Assembly: GCA_015494165.1 (NCBI GenBank)
Contig: WGBS01000158.1
Coordinates: forward strand, 1-22,951
Reading direction: 5' to 3'
DNA from: Gammaproteobacteria bacterium
GTDB taxonomy: Bacteria > Pseudomonadota > Gammaproteobacteria > S144-34
DNA: 22,951 nt
The notes below the pieces were generated by a model that had not been told where the DNA came from, did not search any database, and worked only from the letters and a program-made list of their open reading frames with translations. How positions within the stretch are numbered: the first letter of the stretch is position 1; each line of letters starts with the position of its first letter. A program made the position numbers and the translations under genes. Of the stretch, positions 15,000 through 22,887 are shown piece after piece.

Positions 15000-15569
15000 A
15001 TGCCGAGCTACAGCACCAACGAGTTCCGCAGCGGCCTCAAGGTCATCCTCGACGGCGAGCCCTACGTCATCATTGAAAACGAGTTCGTCAAGCCGGGCAA
15101 GGGACAGGCCTTCAACCGCGTCAAGCTGCGCAACCTCAAGACCGGCCGCGTCATCGACAAGACCTTCAAGTCGGGCGAGACGGTCGAGGCCGCCGACGTC
15201 GTCGAGCGGCCCATGCAGTATCTCTACACCGACGGCGAGCAGTGGCACTTCATGGACCCCGAGACCTACGAGCAGTACGCGGCCGACGCCACCGCGGTGG
15301 GCGATGCGGCCAAGTGGCTCAAGGAGCAGGACGTCTGCAACGTCACGCTGTGGAACGACGCCCCGCTCCTGGTCACGCCCCCGAACTTCGTGGTCCTGCG
15401 CGTGGTCGAGACCGACCCCGGCGTGCGCGGCGACACCGCCCAGGGGGGCAACAAGCCCGCGAAGCTCGAGACCGGCGCCGTGGTGCGCGTGCCGCTGTTC
15501 GTGGAGGAAGGCGAGCTGATCAAGGTCGACACGCGCACGGGCGAGTACGTCTCGCGCGTCAAGGAGTAG
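15000..15569 (+). CDS. efp: Translation elongation factor P
   Basis: EF-P binds between the P and E sites of the ribosome and promotes peptide bonds at consecutive prolines. The 189-residue protein begins MPSYSTNEFRSGLKV and matches the E. coli protein along its length. The loop PGKGQAF places Lys34 exactly where E. coli carries beta-lysine, consistent with the nearby epmA and epmB. The ATG at 15000 is preceded by a purine-rich AAGGAAGGAAG. An in-frame extension further upstream is not needed. epmA follows after 10 bases, so the modifier and its substrate are made together. Confidence 0.98.
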   Translation: MPSYSTNEFRSGLKVILDGEPYVIIENEFVKPGKGQAFNRVKLRNLKTGRVIDKTFKSGETVEAADVVERPMQYLYTDGEQWHFMDPETYEQYAADATAVGDAAKWLKEQDVCNVTLWNDAPLLVTPPNFVVLRVVETDPGVRGDTAQGGNKPAKLETGAVVRVPLFVEEGELIKVDTRTGEYVSRVKE

Positions 15570-15579
15570 GGGCACGGCG

Positions 15580-16599
15580 GTGGCGGAGGAGGCCCCCCGG
15601 TCCGCCACGGCCGGCGCCGGCGAGGACTGGCGTCCGTCCGCCGCCATCGAGGCGCTGCGCGCACGCGCGGAGATCCTGCGGCGCATCCGCGCCTTCCTCG
15701 AGGCGCGCGGCCTGTGGGAGGTGGAGACGCCCGTCCTGTCCGCCGCCACGGCCACGGACCCGGCCATCGACAGCCTCGAGACGCGCTGCCGCGCGCCGGG
15801 CGCGCCCCCGCGCCTCTATCTCCAGACCTCGCCCGAGCACGCGATGAAGCGCCTGCTCGCGGCCGGCAGCGGCCCGATCTACCAGATCACGCGCGCCTTC
15901 CGCGACGGCGAGGCGGGGCGGCTGCACAACCCCGAGTTCACCATTCTCGAGTGGTACCGCGTGGGCTTCGACGAGCACGCGCTCATGGACGAGGTCGAGG
16001 CGCTGGTGCGCACGGCGCTCGCCGGCCACCGCGAGCTGCCGCAGCGCCCCTTCCGGCGGCTCGCCTGGCGGGCGGCCTTCGCGGAGGCGACGGGCCTGGA
16101 CCCGCTCGCGGCACCGGCCGCCGAGCTCGCACGGCTCGCCCGGGCCCACGGCCTCGAGCCTTCGCCGGCGCTCGCGGGCGACCGCGCCGCGCTCGAGGAC
16201 TGGCTGCTCGACGCGGTGGTGGTGCCGGCGCTCGCACGCGGCGGGCCCTTCTTCCTCCACGACTGGCCGGCCGAGCGCGCCGCGCTCGCGCGGCTGCGCC
16301 CGGGAAGCCCGCCCGTTGCGGCGCGCTTCGAGCTCTTCGTCGATGGTATCGAGCTCGCCAACGGCTACCACGAGCTCGCCGACGCGGCCGAGCAGCGCCT
16401 GCGCATGGAGCGCGACCGCGCCCGCCGCCGGCGCGCGGGTCGGGCCGTGCCGCCCGTGGACGCGCGGCTGCTGGCCGCGCTCGAGGCGGGCCTGCCGGAC
16501 TGTGCCGGGGTCGCCCTGGGGGTGGACCGCCTGGTGATGCTGGCCCTCGGCGCGCGGAGCCTGGCGGAGGTGATCGCCTTCCCGCTCCCCCGGGCGTGA
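15580..16599 (+). CDS. epmA: EF-P--(R)-beta-lysine ligase EpmA
   Basis: EpmA (PoxA/GenX/YjeA) is a truncated class II lysyl-tRNA synthetase homologue that lacks the anticodon-binding domain and ligates (R)-beta-lysine to EF-P. The 339-residue product has class II motif 2 as FRDGEAGRLHNPEFTILEWYR (near residue 107), the substrate-pocket segment DGIELANGYHEL, and motif 3 as GVALGVDRLVMLALGA, with Ala where LysRS has Gly, as in known EpmA. It starts with GTG at 15580, ten bases after efp. No strong ribosome-binding site is seen, so translation may depend on coupling to efp. Confidence 0.96.
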   Translation: MAEEAPRSATAGAGEDWRPSAAIEALRARAEILRRIRAFLEARGLWEVETPVLSAATATDPAIDSLETRCRAPGAPPRLYLQTSPEHAMKRLLAAGSGPIYQITRAFRDGEAGRLHNPEFTILEWYRVGFDEHALMDEVEALVRTALAGHRELPQRPFRRLAWRAAFAEATGLDPLAAPAAELARLARAHGLEPSPALAGDRAALEDWLLDAVVVPALARGGPFFLHDWPAERAALARLRPGSPPVAARFELFVDGIELANGYHELADAAEQRLRMERDRARRRRAGRAVPPVDARLLAALEAGLPDCAGVALGVDRLVMLALGARSLAEVIAFPLPRA

Positions 16600-16724
16600 C
16601 CGGGCCCCGTGGTGCGGTGTGACGCAGGCCGCAGCGGGCGCCGCGCTGCGCGGCTAGACTGTGTCTTGCCAGGAGCGACCCCGGGGCGGGCGGAGCGCCT
16701 GCCCCCTGCCGCGGAGGTGGTGCC

Positions 16725-17045
16725 ATGAAGATCATGGATCAGCGTGCGAGCGACCGGCGGCCGATCGCCATCGAGGTGGAGATCTTCCAGCGCGGCGCCC
16801 CGGTGCGTCAGGGCCGCACGCGCGACGTCGGGCTCGGCGGCACCTTCGTCGAGGGCCCGGGCCTGCCGCTGCAGGCGGAGGTGGAGCTCGCCTTCCGCAT
16901 CCCCGGGACGCGCGAGCGCCGGCTGCGGGCGCGGGTGGTGCGCGTCGAGGACCGCGGCGCGGGCCTCGCCTTCCACGACCTCGACCTCAACGGGGTGCGC
17001 GCCCTGCAGGACGTGATCGCCCTGGCGCGCTACGGCACCGCCTGA
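16725..17045 (+). CDS. Stand-alone PilZ domain protein
   Basis: The 106-residue protein is a single PilZ domain, a c-di-GMP receptor module. The N-terminal RASDRR contains RxxxR (Arg7 to Arg11). The second half of the signature is DVGLGG, where the usual Ser of (D/N)xSxxG is Gly. The strand pattern (VELAFRIPG, LRARVVRVED, GLAFHDLD) and the final helix agree with the fold. The ATG at 16725 is preceded by GGAGG. The last 16 bases overlap the end of the convergent psd gene. The output target of the protein is unknown. Confidence 0.9.
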   Translation: MKIMDQRASDRRPIAIEVEIFQRGAPVRQGRTRDVGLGGTFVEGPGLPLQAEVELAFRIPGTRERRLRARVVRVEDRGAGLAFHDLDLNGVRALQDVIALARYGTA

Positions 17046-17908
17046 GCCCGCGGCTCGAGGCGCCCCAGCGCGCGCCCGACGCGCACCCGCGCGCCTGGCC
17101 CGAGGCCCGGGACCCACTGCGGTCGCCGCGCCCACAGCACCGCCACCGTCGAGCCCATCCGGAAGCGTGCGAGCTCGGCCCCGCGCGCGAGGGTCAGGCC
17201 GCCCTCGGTCACCGGCACCGGGGCCGGCCGCCGCGCGCGCGGCAGGCGCCCGGCCCATACCGTCTCGATGCCGCCGACGAGCAGCGCCCCCACCATCACC
17301 AGGGCCATCGGCCCGCACGCGGTGTCGAAGCGCATCACCAGCCGCTCGTTGCGCGCCGGCAGGTCCGGCACGCGCGCGGCGATCGCCGGGGCCACGCCCA
17401 GGAGGCTCCCGGGCAGGTGGAGGGCGGCGCGCAGCGTCCCGGCCAGCGGCATGTGCACGCGGTGGTAGTCGCGCGGCGAGAGATAGAGGATCGCGAAGCC
17501 GCCGCCCGCGAGCGCTGCCGCGAGCCCCGCGTCGCCCAGGAGCCGTGTGGCGTCGAAGGCGCCGCCCTTGACGCGCAGCAGCCGGCCGGGCGCCAGATCG
17601 CCGTGCGCGCTCAGCGTCCCGTCGACGGGGGAGACCACCGTGGCCTCGTCGCCTTCCAGCGGTCGCGCGCCGGGACGCAGCGCGCGGGTGAAGAAGGCGT
17701 TGAAGCTCGGATAGGCGTCGGGGTCGGTCTCCGCGGCCTCGGCGAGGTCGACCCCGTAGCGCCGCACGAAGGCGCGGATCAGGGCGCGCCGCAGGGGCGG
17801 CCAGCGGCAGTCGGCGATGTGGCCGGCGAGCGCGCTGAGGCCGCGTTGGGGCAGCAGCCGCTGCAGGGCGAGGGCGAGCGCCGCGGCGCGCCCGCCGTCA
17901 GCGCCCAT
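17030..17908 (-). CDS. psd: Phosphatidylserine decarboxylase proenzyme
   Basis: Psd makes phosphatidylethanolamine from phosphatidylserine at the inner membrane. The 292-residue proenzyme contains FNAFFTRALRPGARP, SPVDGTLS with the triad Asp, YHRVHMP with the triad His, and the self-cleavage site MGST with Gly252-Ser253; Ser253 becomes the pyruvoyl group. Positions agree closely with E. coli (Gly253-Ser254). The ATG at 17908 has GGAGG just upstream and overlaps the 3' end of pcuC by 11 bases, so psd is translated last in a sco-pcuC-psd unit. Its own 3' end overlaps the convergent pilZ by 16 bases. Co-occurrence with copper chaperones is not the usual setting of psd. Confidence 0.96.
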   Translation of the reverse strand: MGADGGRAAALALALQRLLPQRGLSALAGHIADCRWPPLRRALIRAFVRRYGVDLAEAAETDPDAYPSFNAFFTRALRPGARPLEGDEATVVSPVDGTLSAHGDLAPGRLLRVKGGAFDATRLLGDAGLAAALAGGGFAILYLSPRDYHRVHMPLAGTLRAALHLPGSLLGVAPAIAARVPDLPARNERLVMRFDTACGPMALVMVGALLVGGIETVWAGRLPRARRPAPVPVTEGGLTLARGAELARFRMGSTVAVLWARRPQWVPGLGPGARVRVGRALGRLEPRAQAVP

Positions 17909-18392
17909 GCGCCTCCGGGGAATGCCCGCCGTGCGTGTGCATCGCGCCGCCTCCCGTGCGGCGCACCGGAAGCTCCAGCGCCTGCTCCGTGCCGTCGCCC
18001 AGGCGCAGCGTGAGGCGCACCCGGTCGCCGGGGCGAAGGTCCCGGCGCGGGCCGATGAGCATCAGGTGCATGCCGCCCGGCTCGAGGCGTACCGTCTCGC
18101 CCGGCGCGATCTCGAGCCGCGGCACCGGCTCCATGCGCGCCACCCCGTCGCGCACCACCGTGCGGTGGATCTCGACGCGCTCGAAGTCCGGGCTCGCGGC
18201 CCCCGTCACCGCGACCGGCCTCGGGCCGGGATTGCGCAGTGTCATGTAGCCGGCGAGCACCGGCGCGCCGGGCGGCGCGGCGCGCACGTGGGCGCCCTCC
18301 ACGGCGAGGCGCGGCACCGGACCTGCGGCGGCCGCGGCAGCGAAAGCCAGTGCTGCGAGGCCGAGGGCTGCGTGGGCGATGCGGGCGCTCAT
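17898..18392 (-). CDS. Periplasmic copper chaperone PCu(A)C
   Basis: PCu(A)C proteins carry Cu(I) in the periplasm and help build the CuA or CuB centre of cytochrome c oxidases. The 164-residue product starts with a Sec signal peptide (about 1-23, cleavage near AAA-GP). It contains the exact family signature H-x10-M-x21-H-x-M: His76, Met87, His109, Met111. The C-terminus is His-rich (MHTHGGHSPEAH), as in several homologues, and may bind further metal. ATG 18392 follows AGGAGG and overlaps the sco stop by 4 bases (ATGA), so the two copper chaperones are translationally coupled. Confidence 0.95.
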   Translation of the reverse strand: MSARIAHAALGLAALAFAAAAAAGPVPRLAVEGAHVRAAPPGAPVLAGYMTLRNPGPRPVAVTGAASPDFERVEIHRTVVRDGVARMEPVPRLEIAPGETVRLEPGGMHLMLIGPRRDLRPGDRVRLTLRLGDGTEQALELPVRRTGGGAMHTHGGHSPEAHGR

Positions 18393-19042
18393 GGGCTTGC
18401 TTCCTCCTGCTGGGCCAGGCGCTCGAGCGTCGCCGCCAGCGAGGCCGCATCGAAGGGCGGGGCGACGACGCCGGCGAAACGCCCGGCGGGATCGACCAGG
18501 AACAGGCTGGCGCTGTGGTTGACCAGGTAGCCGCCGCCGGCGTCCGGCTCGCCGAGCTCGTAGTAGGCGCCGACGGCACGGGCGAGGCGGTCGATGTCGG
18601 CGCGCGCGCCGCTCAGGCCGACGATCCCCTGCCCGAAGAAGGCCGCATAGCTCGCCGCCCGCGCCGGGTCGTCGCGCGCCGGATCCACGGACACGAACCA
18701 GGCGGCGACGCGCGCGCGCACCGCAGGCGGCAGGCGCCCGAGCGCCTCGGCCACGAGCGCCAGCGTCGTCGGGCACACGTCGGGGCAATGCGTGTAGCCG
18801 AAAAAGAGCAGCGTCCAGCGCCCGCGCAGCGCCGTCTGGTCCACGGTCCGCTTGCCGCCCGCGAGCCGGAAGGCCGGCAGGGGCGTGCGCTCCGGCAGCA
18901 CCAGGGCCGCGCCCACGCGCACGGGCTGCGGCGGCGGGCGCTGGCGCTGCTCGTGCACCAGCCAGCCCAGCACCGCGCCGGCGGCCAGCGCCGTCAGCGC
19001 GGCCGCGGCGAGGAGGGCTCGCGATGACCCCGGGGCGCCCAT
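18389..19042 (-). CDS. SCO1/SenC family copper chaperone
   Basis: SCO proteins are membrane-anchored thioredoxin-fold chaperones that deliver copper to, or reduce the thiols of, cytochrome c oxidase subunit II. The 217-residue protein has one N-terminal membrane helix (about 9-29), with the rest periplasmic. The copper site is complete: CPDVC (Cys86, Cys90) in FFGYTHCPDVCPTTL, and His176 in VNHSASLFLVDP. The ATG at 19042 lacks a clear ribosome-binding site. A possible minus-strand -10 box, CATAAT at 19051-19056, is so close that the message may have almost no leader. It is the first gene of sco-pcuC-psd and diverges from prmB. Confidence 0.95.
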   Translation of the reverse strand: MGAPGSSRALLAAAALTALAAGAVLGWLVHEQRQRPPPQPVRVGAALVLPERTPLPAFRLAGGKRTVDQTALRGRWTLLFFGYTHCPDVCPTTLALVAEALGRLPPAVRARVAAWFVSVDPARDDPARAASYAAFFGQGIVGLSGARADIDRLARAVGAYYELGEPDAGGGYLVNHSASLFLVDPAGRFAGVVAPPFDAASLAATLERLAQQEEASP

Positions 19043-19129
19043 GGGCGCGCATTATGGCACGCCGCGCCGCGCGCGCGCGGGGCTGCGGTAAGATGTCGCA
19101 CCCGCCGCAACCGGGAGCCCGACAGGCGC

Positions 19130-20077
19130 ATGGATCCCGCCCTCGAGAGCACGCTCGTGACGCTGCGCGACGCGGTGCGCTGGGCGGCCTCGCGCTTCGC
19201 GGCCGCCGGGCTCGCCTTCGGCCACGGCACCGACAACGCCCTCGACGAGGCCTATGCGCTGGTCTCGCACGTGGTGGCGCTCGCGCCGGGCGTGCCCGAG
19301 CCCTATCTGGACGCGCGCCTGCATCCGGACGAGCGCCGGCGCATCGTCGAGCTCGCCGAGCGGCGCATCGCCTCGCGCAAGCCCCTGCCGTACCTCACGG
19401 GCGAGGCCTGGTTCGCGGGTCTGCCCTTCGAGGTCGACGAGCGCGTGCTGGTGCCGCGCTCGCCCATCGCCGAGCTCATCGAGCGCCGCTTCGAGCCCTG
19501 GGCTCCCGCATCGGTCGGCCGCATCCTCGACATCGGCACCGGCTGCGGGTGCATCGCCGTCGCCTGTGCGCTCGCTTTTCCGGAGGCGCGGGTCGACGCC
19601 GTGGACGTGGACGAGGGCGCGCTCGCGCTTGCGCGCCGCAACGCCGAGCGCCACGGCGTGGCGGATCGCGTGCGCCTGCTGCGCTCCGACCTGTTCGAGG
19701 CCCTCGCGGGCGAGCGCTACGACATCGTCGTGAGCAATCCGCCCTACGTGCCGGAGGGCGAGCTCGAGACCCTTCCCCCGGAGTACCGCCACGAGCCGGC
19801 GCGGGCGCTCGCCTCCGGCCCGCAGGGGCTCGACCACCCCCTGCGCATCCTGTGCGAGGCCCCGGCGCATCTCGCGCCGGGCGGGATCCTGGTCATGGAG
19901 GTGGGGGCGACGCGGGCCGCCCTGGAGGCCCGCCTGCCGGACGTGCCGGTGCTGTGGGTGGAGCTCGAGCGCGGCGGCGAGGGGGTGCTGCTCCTCACGG
20001 CCGAGGAGCTGGTGCGCTACCATGAGCGCTTCGAGGCGGCATTGGCCGCCGCACGGGCGGAGGGCGAGAGGCGATGA
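19130..20077 (+). CDS. prmB: Ribosomal protein uL3 glutamine methyltransferase PrmB
   Basis: PrmB N5-methylates a glutamine of ribosomal protein L3 using SAM. The 315-residue protein has the helical N-terminal substrate-recognition part, the conserved YLTGEAWFAGLPFEVD segment, SAM motif I as ILDIGTGCGCIA, the acidic motif VDAVDVDE, and the catalytic SNPPYVPEGEL loop. Retained ALASGPQGLDHPLRIL places it in PrmB rather than PrmC. The ATG at 19130 lies 87 bases from the divergent sco start. As in E. coli, where prmB precedes aroC, aroC is nearby, but here a small gene, hemN and a repeat block intervene. Its stop overlaps the next start by 4 bases. Confidence 0.95.
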   Translation: MDPALESTLVTLRDAVRWAASRFAAAGLAFGHGTDNALDEAYALVSHVVALAPGVPEPYLDARLHPDERRRIVELAERRIASRKPLPYLTGEAWFAGLPFEVDERVLVPRSPIAELIERRFEPWAPASVGRILDIGTGCGCIAVACALAFPEARVDAVDVDEGALALARRNAERHGVADRVRLLRSDLFEALAGERYDIVVSNPPYVPEGELETLPPEYRHEPARALASGPQGLDHPLRILCEAPAHLAPGGILVMEVGATRAALEARLPDVPVLWVELERGGEGVLLLTAEELVRYHERFEAALAAARAEGERR

Positions 20078-20382
20078 GGCCGCGCACACCCGAGGAGTAC
20101 GTGGACCTGGTCGAGCAGGCGCTGTTCGAGATCGAGGAGCTGCGCGCATCGGCCGAGTACGACATGGAGGAGATGGGCGAGGCGCTCGGCTTCGTGGACG
20201 AGCTCGAGGCCACCGTGCGGGCGCTGCTCGAGTCCATGCGCGACGGCAGCTACCGCTTCGCCGACGAGGACCTGCCCTTCATGCGCCTCATCGAGCCCGT
20301 CCACGAGTCGCTCCTGCCCTTCAAGTCGCTGCTGAAGCTGATCAACGACACCCACCGCCAGGGCCTCGACACCGGCGACTGA
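20074..20382 (+). CDS. Small acidic helical protein, function unknown
   Basis: The 102-residue product is not one I recognise. It is rich in Glu, Asp and Leu, predicted almost wholly helical, with no signal peptide, membrane segment or cysteine. Notable segments are EEYVDLVEQALFEIEELRASAEYD and a C-terminal PFKSLLKLINDTHRQGLDTGD. The ATG at 20074 forms ATGA with the prmB stop, giving strong support for a real, translationally coupled gene. Coupling to prmB suggests a ribosome or methyltransferase partner, but that is inference. Confidence 0.8.
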   Translation: MRPRTPEEYVDLVEQALFEIEELRASAEYDMEEMGEALGFVDELEATVRALLESMRDGSYRFADEDLPFMRLIEPVHESLLPFKSLLKLINDTHRQGLDTGD

Positions 20383-20453
20383 GGGCGCCGCGGGGCGTAT
20401 ACTGGTCCTCGGAACCGCGCCGCGCGGCGCGCACCAGCCCCCTCGATCCCACC

Positions 20454-21866
20454 ATGAGCGCCGACGCCCACGAGATCCAGTTCGACGAGGCCCTCATCCG
20501 GCGCTACGACCGGAGCGGCCCGCGCTACACCTCGTATCCGACGGCGGTGCAGTTCCACCCGGGCTTCGGGGCGGAGGACTACGCGCGCCATGCGCGCGCG
20601 AGCAACGCGCCGCCGGCGCCGGGGGCGCCGCCGCGGCCGCTCTCGCTCTACGTGCACATCCCCTTCTGCGACACGGTGTGCTTCTACTGCGCCTGCAACA
20701 AGATCCCGACCAAGGACCGCGCGCGCGCCGACCGCTACCTCGACCTCCTCGAGCGCGAGGCGGAGCTGCAGGCGGCGCTCTACGCCCCCGGGCGCACGGT
20801 GGACCAGCTCCACTGGGGCGGAGGGACGCCCACCTTTCTCACGCCGGAGCAGATGAGCCGCCTGATGGACATCCTGCGCGCGCGCTTCGCCCTGCGCGGC
20901 GACGACCGCGGCGAGTACTCGGTCGAGGTCGACCCGCGGCGCATCGGCCCAGAGGTGATCGAGCACCTGCGCGCGCTCGGCTTCAACCGCATGAGCGTCG
21001 GGGTGCAGGACTTCGAGCCCCGGGTGCAGCGCGCCGTCAACCGCATCCAGAGCGAGGCCGAGACAAGGGCGGTGGTGGAGGCGGCACGCGGCGCGGGCTT
21101 CCACTCGGTGAGCGTGGATCTCATCTACGGGCTGCCGCACCAGAGCGTGGAGAGCTTCGCGCGCACCCTCGACCGCGTCCTCGAGGCGCTCGCGCCGGAC
21201 CGGCTGTCGATCTTCAACTACGCCCACCTGCCGGAGCGCTTCACGCCGCAGCGGCGCATCCGCGCCGAGGACCTGCCCTCGCCGGCGGAGAAGCTGCGCA
21301 TCCTCGAGCTCGCCATCGCGCGCCTGACCGCCGCCGGCTACGTGCACATCGGCATGGACCACTTCGCCCGTCCGGACGACGCGCTCGCGGTGGCGCAGCG
21401 CGAGGGCACCCTGCACCGCAACTTCCAGGGCTACTCGACCCACGCCGGCTGCGACCTCGTCGGCCTGGGCGTGAGCGCCATCAGCTCGCTGGAGCGCGCC
21501 TACGCGCAGAACGCGCACACGCTCGAGGCCTACGGCGAGCGCCTGGGGCGCGGGGAGCTCCCGATCGAGCGCGGGGTCGAGCTCGACGACGACGACGTGC
21601 TGCGCCGGCACGTCATCATGGAGCTCATCTGCCACTTCCGCCTCGACTTCGGCGAGGTCGAGCGGCGCTTCGGCATCGACTTCGGCGCCTACTTCGCGGA
21701 CGCGCTGGCCGAGGTGCGGGCGATGGCGGCCGACGGGCTGCTCGCCCTCGACGGGGCGGGCATTCGCGTGCTGCCGCGCGGACGGCTCCTCATCCGCAAC
21801 GTGTGCATGGCCTTCGACCGCTACCTGGCCGAGGGCCGGCGCGGCACCTTCTCCAAGGTCATCTGA
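20454..21866 (+). CDS. hemN: Oxygen-independent coproporphyrinogen III dehydrogenase
   Basis: HemN is the radical-SAM enzyme of anaerobic haem synthesis, converting coproporphyrinogen III to protoporphyrinogen IX. The 470-residue product matches true HemN rather than the shorter HemW group: it has YTSYPTAVQF at the N-terminus, the cluster motif CDTVCFYCACNK (Cys72, Cys76, Cys79), GGGTPTFL, EVDPRR, YGLPHQS, and a full C-terminal domain ending in RNVCMAFDRYL. The ATG at 20454 gives the usual family N-terminus; the upstream 71 bases contain a GC-rich palindrome around 20417-20432 and TATACT at 20398-20403 as a possible -10. I saw no FNR-type box. Confidence 0.96.
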   Translation: MSADAHEIQFDEALIRRYDRSGPRYTSYPTAVQFHPGFGAEDYARHARASNAPPAPGAPPRPLSLYVHIPFCDTVCFYCACNKIPTKDRARADRYLDLLEREAELQAALYAPGRTVDQLHWGGGTPTFLTPEQMSRLMDILRARFALRGDDRGEYSVEVDPRRIGPEVIEHLRALGFNRMSVGVQDFEPRVQRAVNRIQSEAETRAVVEAARGAGFHSVSVDLIYGLPHQSVESFARTLDRVLEALAPDRLSIFNYAHLPERFTPQRRIRAEDLPSPAEKLRILELAIARLTAAGYVHIGMDHFARPDDALAVAQREGTLHRNFQGYSTHAGCDLVGLGVSAISSLERAYAQNAHTLEAYGERLGRGELPIERGVELDDDDVLRRHVIMELICHFRLDFGEVERRFGIDFGAYFADALAEVRAMAADGLLALDGAGIRVLPRGRLLIRNVCMAFDRYLAEGRRGTFSKVI

Positions 21867-21894
21867 GCGCCCGCATGGGCACGGCGCGGGCGGC

Positions 21895-22186
21895 GGGTCG
21901 CGGGAGACAGGTTGCGGGGCACGGGTTGCGGGAGACGGGGAAGATCAAAAGGCCGCGCGCGCAGCGCGCACCGGCCTCGCCTCCCGACACCCGTCTCTCG
22001 CCTCTCCGTCACAGGCGGTCGCGGCTGGAAGCCGCTCGTATAGTGCACGGGAGGCGGGTTACGGGAGACGGGCGACGGTATACCGTCCCCTGCGAGCTGT
22101 CACCCGCTTGGGGGCTTCGAGCCCCGAGCGGGAATGGCCGCGCCCGAAGGGCGCGCCACCTCCTCGTCTCCCGACCCCTGTCTCCC
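21895..22186. repeat. Heptamer/REP mosaic element, copy 2
   Basis: This fills the 339 bases after hemN. Six G-rich units in register lie at 21895-21936 (GGGTCGC, GGGAGAC, AGGTTGC, GGGGCAC, GGGTTGC, GGGAGAC), then a GATCAAAAGGCCGCGCGCG core, C-rich units at 21979-22006, and a REP-like stem GCGGCT/AGCCGC at 22021-22035. A second G-rich array (22049-22083) switches at GGTATACC to C-rich units at 22085-22105. Two hairpins follow (22111-22125, 22140-22154), then GTCTCCC, GACCCCT, GTCTCCC at 22166-22186. No gene was seen. Confidence 0.85.
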
Positions 22187-22205
22187 GGCTCCGCCGCCGC
22201 GGCGC

Positions 22206-22412
22206 TCAGCCGCCGCGGCGGCGGTAGATGAGGCCGGGCTCGAGCAGGATCTCGCCGCGGCGGAGCTGGTCGAGCGGCCAGTGGCCGTCTGCGTCGCAGC
22301 GGGCGATGCGGTCGAAGACGTATTCGCCGTCGGCGGTGCGCATGCCTTCCCAGATCGGCCGCCCGAGGTGGACGCCGACGCGGCGGCCGAAGGGGTGATG
22401 GCTCGGGTTCAC
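22206..22412 (-). CDS. Small conserved-looking protein of unknown function between repeat elements
   Basis: The 68-residue product (start VGV-region preceded by NPSHHPFGRR) is not one I recognise. It has no signal peptide or membrane helix and is rich in Arg, Gly and aromatic residues (HLGRPIWEGM, GEYVFDRIARCDADGHWPL). The start is a GTG at 22412 with an excellent ribosome-binding site, GAGGAGG five bases upstream, which is the main reason for calling it. It stands alone, with a heptamer/REP element directly on each side, and points away from aroC. Confidence 0.7.
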   Translation of the reverse strand: MNPSHHPFGRRVGVHLGRPIWEGMRTADGEYVFDRIARCDADGHWPLDQLRRGEILLEPGLIYRRRGG

Positions 22413-22488
22413 GGTGACCTCCTCGCGTCCGTTGCCGGTCCGAAGGGCATATCGGCCGGCGCCGGGGAGGCTTGAGTGCCCCGTTTCC

Positions 22489-22798
22489 GGGAGACAGGTC
22501 GCGGTTTACGGTCAGCGGAAGACCGCAGGCGGAACGCCGCGGCCTTGAACCCGCCCGTGTTTGAGCGGCATCCTGCCGTGCCCGCTTCGCGGGAGTGCAC
22601 GGGACGGGAGACGGGAGACGGGAGACCGTACACCGTAACCTGCAAGCCGTAACCCACCTGTGGGAAGGGCTTCCAGCCCCGACTGGGGGCCGAGGAATGG
22701 CGGCTGGAAGCCGCTTGTATAGTGCACGGGAGACGGGTTGCGGGAGACGGGAAAATCAAAAGGCCGCGCGCGGAGCGCGCTCCAACCCTCGTCTCCCG
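22489..22798. repeat. Heptamer/REP mosaic element, copy 3
   Basis: This fills the space between the small gene and aroC. Five units at 22489-22523 (GGGAGAC, AGGTCGC, GGTTTAC, GGTCAGC, GGAAGAC) are followed by REP-like hairpins at 22565-22579 and 22581-22593. An array at 22606-22626 (GGGAGAC three times) switches polarity to GTACACC, GTAACCT, GCAAGCC, GTAACCC at 22628-22655. Then come hairpins at 22667-22679 and 22700-22714, and a G-rich array at 22728-22751 with four G3 tracts. The GGCCGCGCGCG core seen in copy 2 and a terminal GTCTCCC at 22791 close the element. Confidence 0.85.
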
Positions 22799-22887
22799 AA
22801 CCTTTCCTCGCGTCTCTTCGGGCGCGTTCCCCGGCCTCGTGCGGCCTTTCCCCGCCATCCGCTACCCGGCCGCCGCGCGCCGTGCCG

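Noticed and set aside
16655..16660. TAGACT as a -10 box for the PilZ gene
   Set aside because: No matching -35 element 16-18 bases upstream.
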